Shown here: positions 24,206 to 33,800 of the stretch, in pieces
Numbering within the stretch: the first letter of the stretch is position 1
Layout of the letters: each line of letters opens with the position of its first letter
DNA from: Butyrivibrio sp. FCS014
Lineage (GTDB): Bacteria > Bacillota > Clostridia > Lachnospirales > Lachnospiraceae
Length of the DNA: 64,000 bases
Direction of reading: 5' to 3'
Assembly (NCBI RefSeq): GCF_000526935.1
Contig: NZ_JAHA01000006.1
Location: forward strand, 248,001-312,000
Position numbers and translations under genes: made by a program
Notes under the pieces: generated by a model
What the model was told of the DNA's origin: nothing
Database searches by the model: none
What the model saw: only the letters and a program-made list of their open reading frames with translations

Positions 24206-24640
24206 ATGAGAGCAGTGATCACAAGGGTTTTGTCAGCATCAGTAACCATAGACGGCAAGGAATATTCCAGGATTGACAAGGGATTCCTTGTACTTCTCGG
24301 AGTACATGTTGATGACACGCAGGAGAAGGCTAAAAAGATTGCCGACAAGATCTGCGGCCTTAGGATATTTGAGGATGAGAACGGGAAGATGAATATCTCC
24401 CCGAAGGATGCGGGGGCACAGCTCCTTATTGTGAGCCAGTTCACTCTTTACGCCGACTGCAGCTCAAGAAGGCCGGGCTTTACAGAGGCCGCAAGGCCTG
24501 AGATTTCAGAGCCCCTCTATGAGCTTGTGGTCTCCGAGTGCAGGGACCGCGGATTCGAAGTCGGCACCGGTGTCTTTGGCGCTGACATGAAGGTTGAGTC
24601 CGTCAACGACGGTCCGGTGACCATAGTGCTGGATATCTGA
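24206..24640 (+). CDS. dtd: D-aminoacyl-tRNA deacylase
   Basis: A 144-residue DTD, which hydrolyses D-amino acids and glycine wrongly attached to tRNA. Family motifs are the N-terminal MRAVITRVLSASVTIDG, the conserved SQFTLYAD near residue 77, and the C-terminal NDGPVTI, the counterpart of the usual NxGPVT motif. The ATG at 24206 follows GGAGGG at good spacing. An upstream in-frame ATG would add 21 non-conserved residues and is rejected. A short inverted repeat (GCAGGAAC, GTTCCTGC) follows the stop and a strong terminator lies 50 bp further on, so it is probably monocistronic. Confidence 0.95.
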   Translation: MRAVITRVLSASVTIDGKEYSRIDKGFLVLLGVHVDDTQEKAKKIADKICGLRIFEDENGKMNISPKDAGAQLLIVSQFTLYADCSSRRPGFTEAARPEISEPLYELVVSECRDRGFEVGTGVFGADMKVESVNDGPVTIVLDI

Positions 24641-24691
24641 GCAGGAACATTCTTGACATAGCGTTCCTGCTGAAGTATTATGAGCATCAGT

Positions 24692-24738
24692 AAAGACAAA
24701 GGCGTCTGCAAATTGTGCAGGGACACCTTTGTCTTTTT
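24692..24738 (+). terminator. Terminator after dtd
   Basis: The arms AAAGACAAAGG and CCTTTGTCTTT enclose an inner TCTGCA/TGCAGG pairing and are followed by TTTTT. Confidence 0.9.
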
Positions 24739-24775
24739 CTGTTATAAAAAGGAAACATTCGGAGGATAGAAATCT

Positions 24776-25996
24776 ATGGCTAAGATCAACAGAAATTATT
24801 TGAAACTCCCGGGGAGCTATCTCTTTTCAAGGATAGGGCAGAAGGTGGCAGAATATCAGAAAGCCCATCCGGAGGCAGAAATCATAAGGCTTGGCATCGG
24901 TGATGTCACAAGGCCGATAGCCCCTGCTGTGATAGCGGCCTTAGACAGTGCCGTCAAAGAGATGGGAGAAGAGTCGACCTTCAGAGGCTACGCGCCGGAC
25001 CTTGGCTACGAGTTCCTTCGCAATGCCATAGCGGAAAATGACTACAGATCAAGGGGCTGCGATATCTCGCCGGATGAGATCTTTGTCTCCGACGGGGCGA
25101 AGTGCGACTGCGGCAACATCCAGGAAATCTTCGGTCTGGACAATGTCATCGCCGTGTGTGACCCCGTTTACCCTGTCTACGTGGACTCCAACGTAATGGC
25201 CGGAAGGACCGGGGAGTTCGATTCCGAGGCCGACAGATACAAGGGCGTAGTTTATATGACCTGCGGAAAAGAATCAGCTTTTGTCCCGGAGCTTCCTGAA
25301 GAAGTCCCTGATCTTATCTACCTGTGCTTTCCCAACAACCCCACAGGAGCAGTAGCCACAAAGGAGCAGCTTCAGAAGTTCGTTGACTACGCCAATGAGC
25401 ATGGATCCATAATCCTCTTTGACGCAGCCTACGAGTCATATATTTCGGAACCCGGTATTCCCCACAGCATCTATGAGTGTGAGGGTGCCAAAAAGTGCGC
25501 TATCGAATTCAGGTCATTTTCCAAGACAGCGGGATTCACCGGGCTGCGCCTTGGATTTACTGTAATACCAAAAGAGCTTGAGACCGACGGAGAAAAACTG
25601 TGGCCCCTTTGGGCTAGAAGGCACGGTACCAAGTACAACGGCGCTCCCTATATCATCCAGAGAGCAGGCGAAGCCATCTACTCAGAAGCGGGAAAAGAGC
25701 AGGTGAAGCAGCAGATCGCTTACTACATGTGGAACGCAGGCTACATCCGTGACGGCCTTAAGGAGGCGGGATTCGAGGTGTATGGCGGCGTAAATGCACC
25801 CTACATCTGGCTTAAGACTCCGGGAGATATGACCAGCTGGGAGTTCTTTGATGAGCTTCTTGACAAGGCCAATGTGGTTGGCACTCCCGGATCGGGCTTT
25901 GGCCCCGGCGGTGAGCACTACTTCAGACTAACGGGCTTTGGCTCAAAGGAGAACACCGTAAAAGCCATGGAGAGAATATTAAAACTCTATAAATAA
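24776..25996 (+). CDS. dapL: LL-diaminopimelate aminotransferase
   Basis: A 406-residue fold-type I PLP enzyme that makes LL-diaminopimelate directly from tetrahydrodipicolinate, for lysine and peptidoglycan synthesis. The N-terminus [19 protein letters not shown] is diagnostic of DapL. Other landmarks are the [14 protein letters not shown] segment, [11 protein letters not shown], and the PLP lysine Lys250 in [13 protein letters not shown]. Length agrees with the family. ATG follows CGGAGG. The gene has its own upstream terminator and is followed by a separate promoter, so it is probably monocistronic. Confidence 0.96.
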   Translation: MAKINRNYLKLPGSYLFSRIGQKVAEYQKAHPEAEIIRLGIGDVTRPIAPAVIAALDSAVKEMGEESTFRGYAPDLGYEFLRNAIAENDYRSRGCDISPDEIFVSDGAKCDCGNIQEIFGLDNVIAVCDPVYPVYVDSNVMAGRTGEFDSEADRYKGVVYMTCGKESAFVPELPEEVPDLIYLCFPNNPTGAVATKEQLQKFVDYANEHGSIILFDAAYESYISEPGIPHSIYECEGAKKCAIEFRSFSKTAGFTGLRLGFTVIPKELETDGEKLWPLWARRHGTKYNGAPYIIQRAGEAIYSEAGKEQVKQQIAYYMWNAGYIRDGLKEAGFEVYGGVNAPYIWLKTPGDMTSWEFFDELLDKANVVGTPGSGFGPGGEHYFRLTGFGSKENTVKAMERILKLYK

Positions 25997-26009
25997 CATT
26001 TGAACTGTG

Positions 26010-26038
26010 TTGACAGTAATGCCTGTAGGAAATATACT
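26010..26038 (+). promoter_or_regulatory. Sigma-A promoter of the c-di-GMP riboswitch transcript
   Basis: A perfect -35 TTGACA (26010-26015) and a -10 TATACT (26033-26038) are spaced by 17 bp. Transcription would start near 26045, just before the aptamer. Confidence 0.88.
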
Positions 26039-26044
26039 GTCGAT

Positions 26045-26155
26045 AATATATTTTGGCAAAGCACGGGAAATCGTGTGACGCAAAGCTATAGGGCCTGATG
26101 ATGGCAGCCAGTTGCACCTTTGAGAGATATTACTGGCTGCAGTAATATCTTTTTT
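26045..26155 (+). promoter_or_regulatory. c-di-GMP-I (GEMM) riboswitch with terminator
   Basis: The aptamer core is recognisable: GGCAAA (26055-26060), a stem capped by GAAA (26067-26070), the hallmark GACGCAAAGC (26078-26087), then GGGCC and GATGGCAGCCAGTTGC. The expression platform is a terminator with a perfect 10-bp stem (AGATATTACT at 26125-26134, AGTAATATCT at 26141-26150) and a T-run. GCAGCCAGT (26104-26112) in the aptamer can pair with ACTGGCTGC (26132-26140), which would break the terminator. Ligand binding should hold the aptamer strand and let the terminator form, so an OFF switch is inferred. Confidence 0.88.
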
Positions 26156-26173
26156 CTTTGGAGGGAAAATAAA

Positions 26174-26767
26174 ATGGGTTTTCTTAGGAGCCTTGGAACA
26201 TTTGCAGGAAAAGCAGTAGGTGGTGTGATCGGTGGAGGCGTTTATGCAGTAGGCAAGCTGGTTGGAAGTGAGTTTATTCAGGAGGTCGGTGAAGGCGCTT
26301 ATGCTGTCACTGCAAATACAGGACGCGTGATCGGATCCCTTGCGGATGGAACGGTCGGCGTTGTTGCCGGAGCTGTTACGAAAGACTCTGCCAAGGCTAA
26401 GGAAGGAGCTCTGGAGGTACTTGATACCACCTGGGGATGTGCGGTAAATATCACCAAGGGAGTGGCCAATACAGCAATCAGAGGAGTCGATACAGTTGGC
26501 GCCATCTGCACACAGGATTATGACAGGGCATTGAAGAACGGAAGAGAGTTCGCCAAGGTAGCTGCTATAGGAATGCTGTCCTTCGGTGTTCTTGACGGAC
26601 TTGATGGAGCACTGGACGGCAATATAGAAATACTTGATAATGTTACTCCGTTTGTTTACGATAATCCCCCGGTATATGAAGTGCATAGTCCCTATGTTGC
26701 AGGCGGATCATACCTTCGAACAATGCCGGATGCATCTATTACCAACAACTTAAGTTTCCCTGGATAA
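26174..26767 (+). CDS. Glycine-rich protein controlled by c-di-GMP riboswitch
   Basis: A 197-residue protein without a recognised domain. The first 130 residues are rich in Gly, Ala and Val with short helical repeats such as AGKAVGGVIGGGVYAVGKL and VIGSLADGTVGVVAGAV, resembling glycine-zipper or amphipathic membrane-associating segments. There is no cleavable signal peptide. The C-terminus is polar with Tyr/Pro/Asn. ATG 26174 follows TTTGGAGGG. An earlier in-frame ATG (26120) lies upstream of the riboswitch terminator and is rejected. Control by c-di-GMP suggests a role in attachment, motility or surface behaviour, but that is indirect. A new promoter lies right after the stop. Confidence 0.75.
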   Translation: MGFLRSLGTFAGKAVGGVIGGGVYAVGKLVGSEFIQEVGEGAYAVTANTGRVIGSLADGTVGVVAGAVTKDSAKAKEGALEVLDTTWGCAVNITKGVANTAIRGVDTVGAICTQDYDRALKNGREFAKVAAIGMLSFGVLDGLDGALDGNIEILDNVTPFVYDNPPVYEVHSPYVAGGSYLRTMPDASITNNLSFPG

Positions 26768-26789
26768 AAAGATTTATTGAAAAAAACTG

Positions 26790-26819
26790 TTGACAAGATA
26801 CAACATATAGTAATATTAT
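26790..26819 (+). promoter_or_regulatory. Sigma-A promoter of the nitrogen cluster
   Basis: TTGACA (26790-26795) and TATTAT (26814-26819) are spaced by 18 bp. The start near 26826 places the RNA end just before the first hairpin of the asnB leader. Confidence 0.8.
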
Positions 26820-26833
26820 TTGAAAAAGCAAAA

Positions 26834-26873
26834 TTGTATACAGGTATTCAAATTGATCAACAAGGGCGTTGAT
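26834..26873 (+). promoter_or_regulatory. ANTAR-type dual hairpin in asnB leader
   Basis: Hairpin P1 (26834-26851) has stem TTGTAT/ATTCAA with one T-T mismatch and hexaloop ACAGGT. After a 4-nt linker, P2 (26856-26873) has perfect stem ATCAAC/GTTGAT and hexaloop AAGGGC. Both loops have A at position 1 and G at position 4, the known recognition rule for ANTAR antiterminators. P2 shares bases with the 5' arm of the terminator that follows, so the two structures exclude each other. Confidence 0.82.
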
Positions 26874-26918
26874 GGAAGAACAGACGAGTGAGTCTGCTCT
26901 TTCCACCAGCGCCTTTTT
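26863..26918 (+). terminator. Regulated terminator in asnB leader
   Basis: The 5' arm begins AAGGGCGTTGATGG and continues to CAGAC. The 3' arm runs GTCTG to CCACCAGCGCC and then TTTTT, giving a long stem with a few mismatches. Without antitermination the transcript would be a leader RNA of about 90 nt. The remaining 126 bp up to asnB carry a small TGTATGC/GCATACA hairpin and the ribosome binding site. Confidence 0.85.
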
Positions 26919-27044
26919 GTATGCCTTGCATACAAAGGCAAAATGCGTCCCGGCGTGTAAGGGGTAGATACAAAAACAACGCTCCGGCGCGTGAATACCG
27001 CAAGTGGCAATCTGTTTCAAATACTTACTGCATAGGAGAACAAT

Positions 27045-28700
27045 ATGTGCTCAATTCTGGGAACCACATCCAAGTCAATTTCAGAGAATCAGCTTCGTCC
27101 CTTCTTTGACAGGACCATCCCCAGGGGACCGGACATGTCAAGGATGGTGGAAACCCCTATAGGTTACCTTGGCTTCCACAGGCTGGCCATCATGGGACTT
27201 CACCCCGAGGGAATGCAGCCCTTTGAACTGGAAGAAGATAAGGTGGTCTGCAACGGAGAGATCTACGGATTCAGGAAGATGAAGAAGGAGCTGAAAAGAA
27301 AAGGCTACACCTTCAAGAGTGATTCCGACTGCGAGGTCATCCTTCCTCTCTACCATGAGTACGGAGATGCCATGTGGGAACTTTTGGGAAGCGAGTTCGC
27401 CTGCATCATATACGATCACAGAACAAATGAGCTTCTGGCGGGAAGAGATCCCATGGGAATAAGACCTCTGTTCTACGGATATGACGAGAGCGGCCACATA
27501 ATGTTCGCCTCAGAGGCCTGCAACCTTGAAGGGGTATGCAAAGAGATAAAGCCTTTCCCTCCGGGACATTTCTACAGAGACGGACACTTTACAAGATACG
27601 AAAACCTGACAGAGCCTGAAAGCTACAGCACATCAGATGTGGAGGAAGCCTGCAGACAGATCCGTGACAGATTCGTAAGTAGTGTAGAAGCCAGAATGGA
27701 TGCGGATGCACCTCTTGGATTCCTCTTATCAGGCGGACTTGATTCCAGCCTTGTATGTGCCATAAGTCAGAGAATCCTGGATGAGAAGGCCAGAAAGACA
27801 GGAAAACCGGGGAAAAGAATCCGCACCTTCGCCATAGGAATGGAAAAGGACGCCATAGATCTTAAGTTCGCCAAAGAGGTGGCAGATTTCATAGGTTCCG
27901 ATCATACAGAGGTTTATATGACACCGGAGCAGGTGATAGCGGAACTTCCCAATGTCATAAAACTCCTTGGAACCTGGGACATCACCACCATAAGGGCCAG
28001 CATGGGAATGTACCTCTGCTGCAAGGCCATCCACGAGAACACGGATGTGAGAGTCCTGATGACCGGCGAGATCTCCGATGAGCTCTTCGGTTACAAGTAT
28101 ACAGACTTTGCACCGGATGCTAAGGCTTTCCAGAAAGAGGCAAAAAAGAGAGTGGATGAGCTCTACATGTACGATGTCCTTCGGGCGGACAGATGCATCA
28201 GCGCCAACAGCTTAGAAGCAAGAGTTCCCTTCGGAGATGTCTCTTTTGTCAAATATGTAATGAGCATCGACCCGGAAATAAAGCTCAACAAATACAATAT
28301 GGGAAAATACCTCCTTAGACACGCATTCGAGAAGGACCACCTTCTGCCGGACAACATCCTCTGGAGGCAGAAGGCAGCCTTCTCCGACGCAGTAGGACAC
28401 AGCATGGTGGATGATCTCAAAGCCTATGCGGAACAAAAATACAGCGATAAAGAATATGAGGAGCACAGAAAGAAATACACCTATTGCACACCTTTCACCA
28501 AGGAGAGCCTTCTTTACAGAGAGATCTTCGAAGAGTTCTACCCGGGGCAGGCAGCAATGATCAAGGATTTCTGGATGCCCAATAAAGAGTGGGAGGGATG
28601 CGATGTTAACGATCCTTCCGCAAGAGTCCTTTCAAACTACGGCGACTCCGGCGCACAGCTTGAGGAGACAGAGGCTGAAAGGCAAAAAAAGATCTCGTAA
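27045..28700 (+). CDS. asnB: Asparagine synthetase, glutamine-hydrolysing
   Basis: A 551-residue AsnB, which makes asparagine from aspartate, ATP and the amide of glutamine. Cys2 right after Met1 is the glutaminase nucleophile (MCSILG). The N-terminal domain shows RGPD, HRLAIMG and NGEIYG. The synthetase domain has the PP-loop SGGLDSS (229-235) and TGEISDELFGY. Length is typical of the class II E. coli AsnB-like form. ATG follows TAGGAG. It is the first gene of the nitrogen cluster, downstream of the ANTAR leader and terminator, so expression should depend on antitermination. Confidence 0.96.
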   Translation: MCSILGTTSKSISENQLRPFFDRTIPRGPDMSRMVETPIGYLGFHRLAIMGLHPEGMQPFELEEDKVVCNGEIYGFRKMKKELKRKGYTFKSDSDCEVILPLYHEYGDAMWELLGSEFACIIYDHRTNELLAGRDPMGIRPLFYGYDESGHIMFASEACNLEGVCKEIKPFPPGHFYRDGHFTRYENLTEPESYSTSDVEEACRQIRDRFVSSVEARMDADAPLGFLLSGGLDSSLVCAISQRILDEKARKTGKPGKRIRTFAIGMEKDAIDLKFAKEVADFIGSDHTEVYMTPEQVIAELPNVIKLLGTWDITTIRASMGMYLCCKAIHENTDVRVLMTGEISDELFGYKYTDFAPDAKAFQKEAKKRVDELYMYDVLRADRCISANSLEARVPFGDVSFVKYVMSIDPEIKLNKYNMGKYLLRHAFEKDHLLPDNILWRQKAAFSDAVGHSMVDDLKAYAEQKYSDKEYEEHRKKYTYCTPFTKESLLYREIFEEFYPGQAAMIKDFWMPNKEWEGCDVNDPSARVLSNYGDSGAQLEETEAERQKKIS

Positions 28701-28756
28701 ATCATGAATTCGAATAAATAAGAAAGCACAGAAAAGGTGCAAAGGAGGAGAACAGT

Positions 28757-30847
28757 ATGAAAAACGAGGCAACACATTTACCGGAACTTTTCGGAAGCTA
28801 CGTATTTAATGAAGAGACCATGAAGGAGCGTCTCTCAAGCGCATCCTTCAAGGCATGGAAGCAGTGCATCACAGACGGATCGCCGCTGGAGCTTGCAACT
28901 GCAAATGAGATAGCAGAGGCCATGAAGCAGTGGGCAGTTGAAAAGGGTGCAACTCACTACACACACTGGTTCCAGCCCATGACAGGCGTTACAGCAGAGA
29001 AGCACGACAGCTTCATCGATCCCGTTGGCGGCGGTAAGATCGCCATGGATTTCTCGGGAAAAGAGCTGGTGAGGGGCGAGCCTGATGCCTCTTCATTCCC
29101 TTCAGGAGGCCTTCGCGCCACCTTCGAGGCAAGAGGCTACACAGCCTGGGATCCCACATCCTTTGCTTTTGTAAAAGACAATTCCCTCTATATTCCTACA
29201 ATCTTCCTTTCCTATTCGGGAGAGGCTCTTGATAAAAAGACACCGCTGCTTCGCTCCATGGATGCGGTAAGCAAGCAGTCCATAAGAGTTCTCAGGCTCT
29301 TCGGAGATACAGAGACAAAGCGTGTTACCGCTCAGTGCGGCCCCGAGCAGGAGTACTTCCTTGTGGACAAGAAGCTCTATAAGGAGCGTGAAGATCTTAT
29401 CATGACCGGAAGAACGCTGTTCGGCAACAAGCCTCCCAAAGGACAGGAACTTGAGGATCACTACTTTGGCGCTATCAAGCCAAGAGTTGCGGCTTACATG
29501 GAAGACCTTGATAACGAGCTCTGGAAGCTTGGTGTTCTTTCAAAGACCAAGCACAACGAGGTTGCACCTTCACAGCATGAGATGGCTCCTGTTTACTCAG
29601 ATGCCAACACTGCTTCTGATTCCAACCAGATCGCCATGGACACCATGAAGAAGGTTGCCGACAGACACGGCTTTGTATGCCTGCTTCACGAGAAGCCCTT
29701 CGCCGGGGTTAACGGTTCAGGTAAGCATGACAACTGGTCCATTGGAACAGACACCGGAAAGAACCTTCTTAAGCCCGGCAGCACACCCAGTCAGAACGCA
29801 CAGTTCCTGCTTTTCCTGGCAGCCTTTGTAAAGGGCGTTGATGAGTATCAGGACACCCTTCGCTGCACCGTAGCATCAGCCGGAAACGACCACAGACTGG
29901 GAGCCCAGGAGGCACCGCCTGCAATCATCTCAATCTTCCTTGGAGATGAGCTTGAGGCAGTTGTGGATTCCATCATCAAGGGCAAGCCCTACAAGGATGG
30001 CGGCAAGAAAAAGATCGAGATCGGAATCGACGTACTTCCTTCGATCCCTCAGGACAATACAGACAGAAACAGAACTTCACCCATGGCTTTCACCGGAAAC
30101 AAATTCGAGTTCCGTATGCTGGGAAGCGCCCAGTCAATCTCCGGTCCCAACATCGCTCTTAACACCATCATGGCTCAGGAACTTAAGGAATTCGCCGACA
30201 AGCTTGAGAAGTCCAAGAACTTCAACGCAGACCTTCAGAAGCTCATCAAGAAGACCTTCACTGAACACCAGAGAATCATCTTCAACGGCAACGGTTATGA
30301 TGAGTCCTGGGTAAAAGAGGCAACGAAGAGAGGCCTTTCAAACCTCATCTCCACAGCAGATGCACTTCCTCACTACGCTGACAAGAAGGCAGTAGACCTT
30401 TATGTAAGCAACGGCGTATACACTGAGGGCGAGCTTGAGGCAAGAGCTCTTATCCACGCTGATACCTACAATGCCAAGATCGCCATCGAGGCAAACACAA
30501 TGCTGGATATGATAAGACGTCAGATCCTTCCTGCTGTTTCCTCCTATGCCGCAGACCTGTGCGACAGAATGGCTACCCTTAAGGCAGCAGGGTGCGTGAC
30601 AGCTTATGAAACCGATACATCCAAGGAAGTTGCTGTTCTGACGGATTCCCTGATGAAGCAGTGCCAGAAGCTTGCAAAGGATATGGACAAGGTTCCGGCA
30701 GACCCCTGGAAAGCTCTTGCTTACTATCACAAGACCATCCTTTCGGACATGAACGATGCAAGAAAGTCCGCAGATGCTTTGGAGCTTCTTGTGGATGAGC
30801 AGTACTGGCCCTTCCCCGTATATTCAGATCTTCTTTTCTCAGAGTAA
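28757..30847 (+). CDS. glnN: Glutamine synthetase type III
   Basis: A 696-residue GSIII, which condenses ammonia and glutamate into glutamine using ATP. The length and sequence are of the large type III enzyme found in Bacteroidetes, cyanobacteria and rumen/gut clostridia. Landmarks are THYTHWFQPMTG, DFSGKELVRGEPDASSFPSG, CGPEQEYFLVD, KHNEVAPSQHEMAP (metal and substrate binding) and NGSGKHDNWSIGTD. The gene is 57 bp after asnB with AAAGGAGGAG before ATG and no terminator between them, so it shares the asnB transcript. A second, type I GS is encoded at 38949-40286. Confidence 0.97.
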   Translation: MKNEATHLPELFGSYVFNEETMKERLSSASFKAWKQCITDGSPLELATANEIAEAMKQWAVEKGATHYTHWFQPMTGVTAEKHDSFIDPVGGGKIAMDFSGKELVRGEPDASSFPSGGLRATFEARGYTAWDPTSFAFVKDNSLYIPTIFLSYSGEALDKKTPLLRSMDAVSKQSIRVLRLFGDTETKRVTAQCGPEQEYFLVDKKLYKEREDLIMTGRTLFGNKPPKGQELEDHYFGAIKPRVAAYMEDLDNELWKLGVLSKTKHNEVAPSQHEMAPVYSDANTASDSNQIAMDTMKKVADRHGFVCLLHEKPFAGVNGSGKHDNWSIGTDTGKNLLKPGSTPSQNAQFLLFLAAFVKGVDEYQDTLRCTVASAGNDHRLGAQEAPPAIISIFLGDELEAVVDSIIKGKPYKDGGKKKIEIGIDVLPSIPQDNTDRNRTSPMAFTGNKFEFRMLGSAQSISGPNIALNTIMAQELKEFADKLEKSKNFNADLQKLIKKTFTEHQRIIFNGNGYDESWVKEATKRGLSNLISTADALPHYADKKAVDLYVSNGVYTEGELEARALIHADTYNAKIAIEANTMLDMIRRQILPAVSSYAADLCDRMATLKAAGCVTAYETDTSKEVAVLTDSLMKQCQKLAKDMDKVPADPWKALAYYHKTILSDMNDARKSADALELLVDEQYWPFPVYSDLLFSE

Positions 30848-30887
30848 TACAGGCAGTATAAAACTATTGATTTAGGAGAGTTTTACG

Positions 30888-33800
30888 ATGACACAGATGC
30901 TGTACAACGATAACATAGAGCGTGATGCCTGCGGAATAGGCGCGGTTGTCAATATCGACGGCCACGCCGACGGAAAGGCTCTTGACGACGCCCTCAGTAT
31001 TGTTGAAAAGCTTGAACACCGCGCAGGTAAGGATGCCAGCGGCAAGGTTGGTGACGGTGTTGGTATCCTTCTGCAGATCTCCCACAGCTTCTTTTCGGGG
31101 GCTGCAAAGAAGTGCGGTATAGAGCTTGGGGATGAGAGAGATTACGGCGTAGGAATGTTCTTTTTTCCGCAAAATGACCTTAAAAGAACCTTCGCAAAGA
31201 GGATGTTTGAAGTCATCTGTGAAAAGAGCGGCATGAAGTTCCTTGGCTGGAGAGATGTTCCGGTTCATCCGGAGATCCTCGGTGACATGGCAAGGGACTG
31301 TATGCCCTGTATCTGCCAGTGCTTCATCGAAAGACCTGAAGGGTGTAAGAAGGGTATCGACTTTGACAGAATGCTCTATGTCTGCAGAAGAGAGTTCGAG
31401 CAGAGCTCCGAAGATACCTACATCACATCTTTGTCATCCAGAACCATTGTCTATAAGGGAATGTTCCTTGTTAAGCAGCTCAGGGCTTTCTATAGTGACC
31501 TTCAGAGCAAGGATTACAAGACAGCCATTGCGATGGTACATTCCAGATTTTCAACAAATACCACACCCAGCTGGGAGAGAGCCCATCCCTACAGGATGAT
31601 CGCCCACAACGGTGAGATCAATACCATAAGAGGTAACATCGACAGGATGCTGGCCAGGGAGGAGACCATTATTTCCCCTATCATGAAGGACGGGGACCTG
31701 GATAAGATCTTCCCTGTAGTCCACAAGAGCGGCTCTGATTCAGCCATGCTGGACAACACCCTGGAGTTCATGTATATGAACGGCATCGACCTTCCCCTCG
31801 CGGTCATGATGACCATTCCCGAGCCCTGGAAGCACAACCACTTCATGGAGGAGACCAAAAAAGACTTCTACCATTACTACGCTACCATGATGGAGCCCTG
31901 GGACGGCCCTGCGGCAATTCTTTTCACCGACGGTGACGTACTTGGCGCAACCCTGGACAGAAACGGACTGCGTCCTTCAAGATACTACATCACCGACGAC
32001 AACAGACTGATCCTTTCCTCGGAAGTTGGAGTTCTTGATATTGCCCCTGAGCACATCGTGAAGAAGTCAAGGCTTCAGCCCGGCAAGATCCTTCTGGTGG
32101 ATACCAAGGAAAAGCGCATCATCTCCGATGAGGAGTGCAAGAACTACTATGCTTCAAGGCAGCCCTACGGCGAGTGGATCGACAGGAATCTCCTCCATCT
32201 TGGAGAGCTTTCCGTTCCCAACAAGAAGATCCCCACCCACAGCCAGGAGATGAGAGACAAGCTCTACAAGGCCTTCGGCTACACCTATGAGGATGTGAAA
32301 AACGGAATTCTTCCCATGGCTGAAAACGGCATTGAGGCTACAGCCTCCATGGGACATGATGTTCCTCTGGCAGTACTTTCCGAGAAGCATCAGCCTCTTT
32401 TCTCTTATTTCAAGCAGCTGTTCGCCCAGGTAACAAACCCGCCCATCGACTCCTTAAGGGAGGAGATAGTGACGGATACCACCGTATACATCGGCTCCGA
32501 CGGTAACCTCCTTCAGGAAAAGAGCGAGAACTGCCGGGTACTTGAGGTGAATAACCCGATCCTTACAGGAGTTGACCTTCTTAAGATCAAGACACTGGAC
32601 CAGCCCGGATTTAAGGCTGAGACCATTTCACTTCTTTATTACAACAACACTTCCCTTAAAAAGGCGCTGGAGCAGCTGTCCATCAGCGTTGACAGAGCCT
32701 ACAGCAAGGGCAGTAACATCATCATCCTCTCCGACAGAGGAATAGACGAAAACCATGTGGCAATCCCTTCACTTTTGGCGGTTTCCTCAGTGGAGCAGCA
32801 CCTGGTCAGGACCAAGAAAAGAACTGCCATCTCTCTTATCTTGGAGAGCGGCGAGCCCAGAGACGTACATCAGATGGCAACTCTTCTTGGATTCGGCGCA
32901 AGAGCCATCAACCCCTACCTGGCCCACGAGTGCATAGCTGAGCTTATCGACATCGGTATTCTGGACAAGGATTACCACACGGCGATCAAGGATTACAATT
33001 TTGCGATCCTTCACGGCATCGTAAAGACCGCAGCAAAAATGGGTATCTCCACGCTGCAGTCCTATCAGTCCGCAAGGATCTTCGAGGCCATCGGCCTTTC
33101 GAAAGAAGTTATTGACGCATACTTTACCGGCACAGTCAGCAGGGTTGGCGGGATCGGCCTTGCGGAGATCGAGGAGGGCATTAAGTTCAGACATGACCAC
33201 GCCTTCGATCCCATGGGACTTGTGACGGATACATCCCTTGACAGCACAGGCTTCCACAAGCTAAGAAGCGGCAATGACAAGGAGGATCATCTCTACAATC
33301 CCCAGACCATCATCGCCCTGCAGCAGGCAACCCAGTCGGGAAGCTATGAGAGGTTCAAGGAATATACCGACATCGTTGACAATGAGAAGCCTCACACCTT
33401 AAGAGGCCTTCTGGAATTTGTTCCGGTAAAAGAGCCGGTGGCTTTAGACGAGGTTGAACCGGCAAGCGAGATCGTAAAGAGATTTAACACCGGAGCCATG
33501 AGCTACGGCTCAATATCCCAGGAAGCTCACGAGACCATGGCCATCGCCATGAACACCCTCGGCGGAAAGTCCAATACCGGTGAGGGAGGCGAAGAGCCTT
33601 CGAGATTCGGAACCATAAAGAACAGTGCCATCAAGCAGGTGGCTTCCGGAAGATTCGGAGTTTCGGAGAGATACCTTTTAAGCGCACAGGAGATCCAGAT
33701 CAAGATGGCTCAGGGCGCAAAGCCCGGTGAAGGCGGACACCTTCCCGGCAAGAAGGTTTACCCCTGGGTTGCAAAGACAAGATTTTCAACTCCCGGCGTA

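Noticed and set aside
26820..27044. T-box leader for asnB
   Set aside because: The conserved AGGGTGGNACCGCG T-box sequence and a specifier loop are absent, while the dual hexaloop ANTAR pattern explains the leader.
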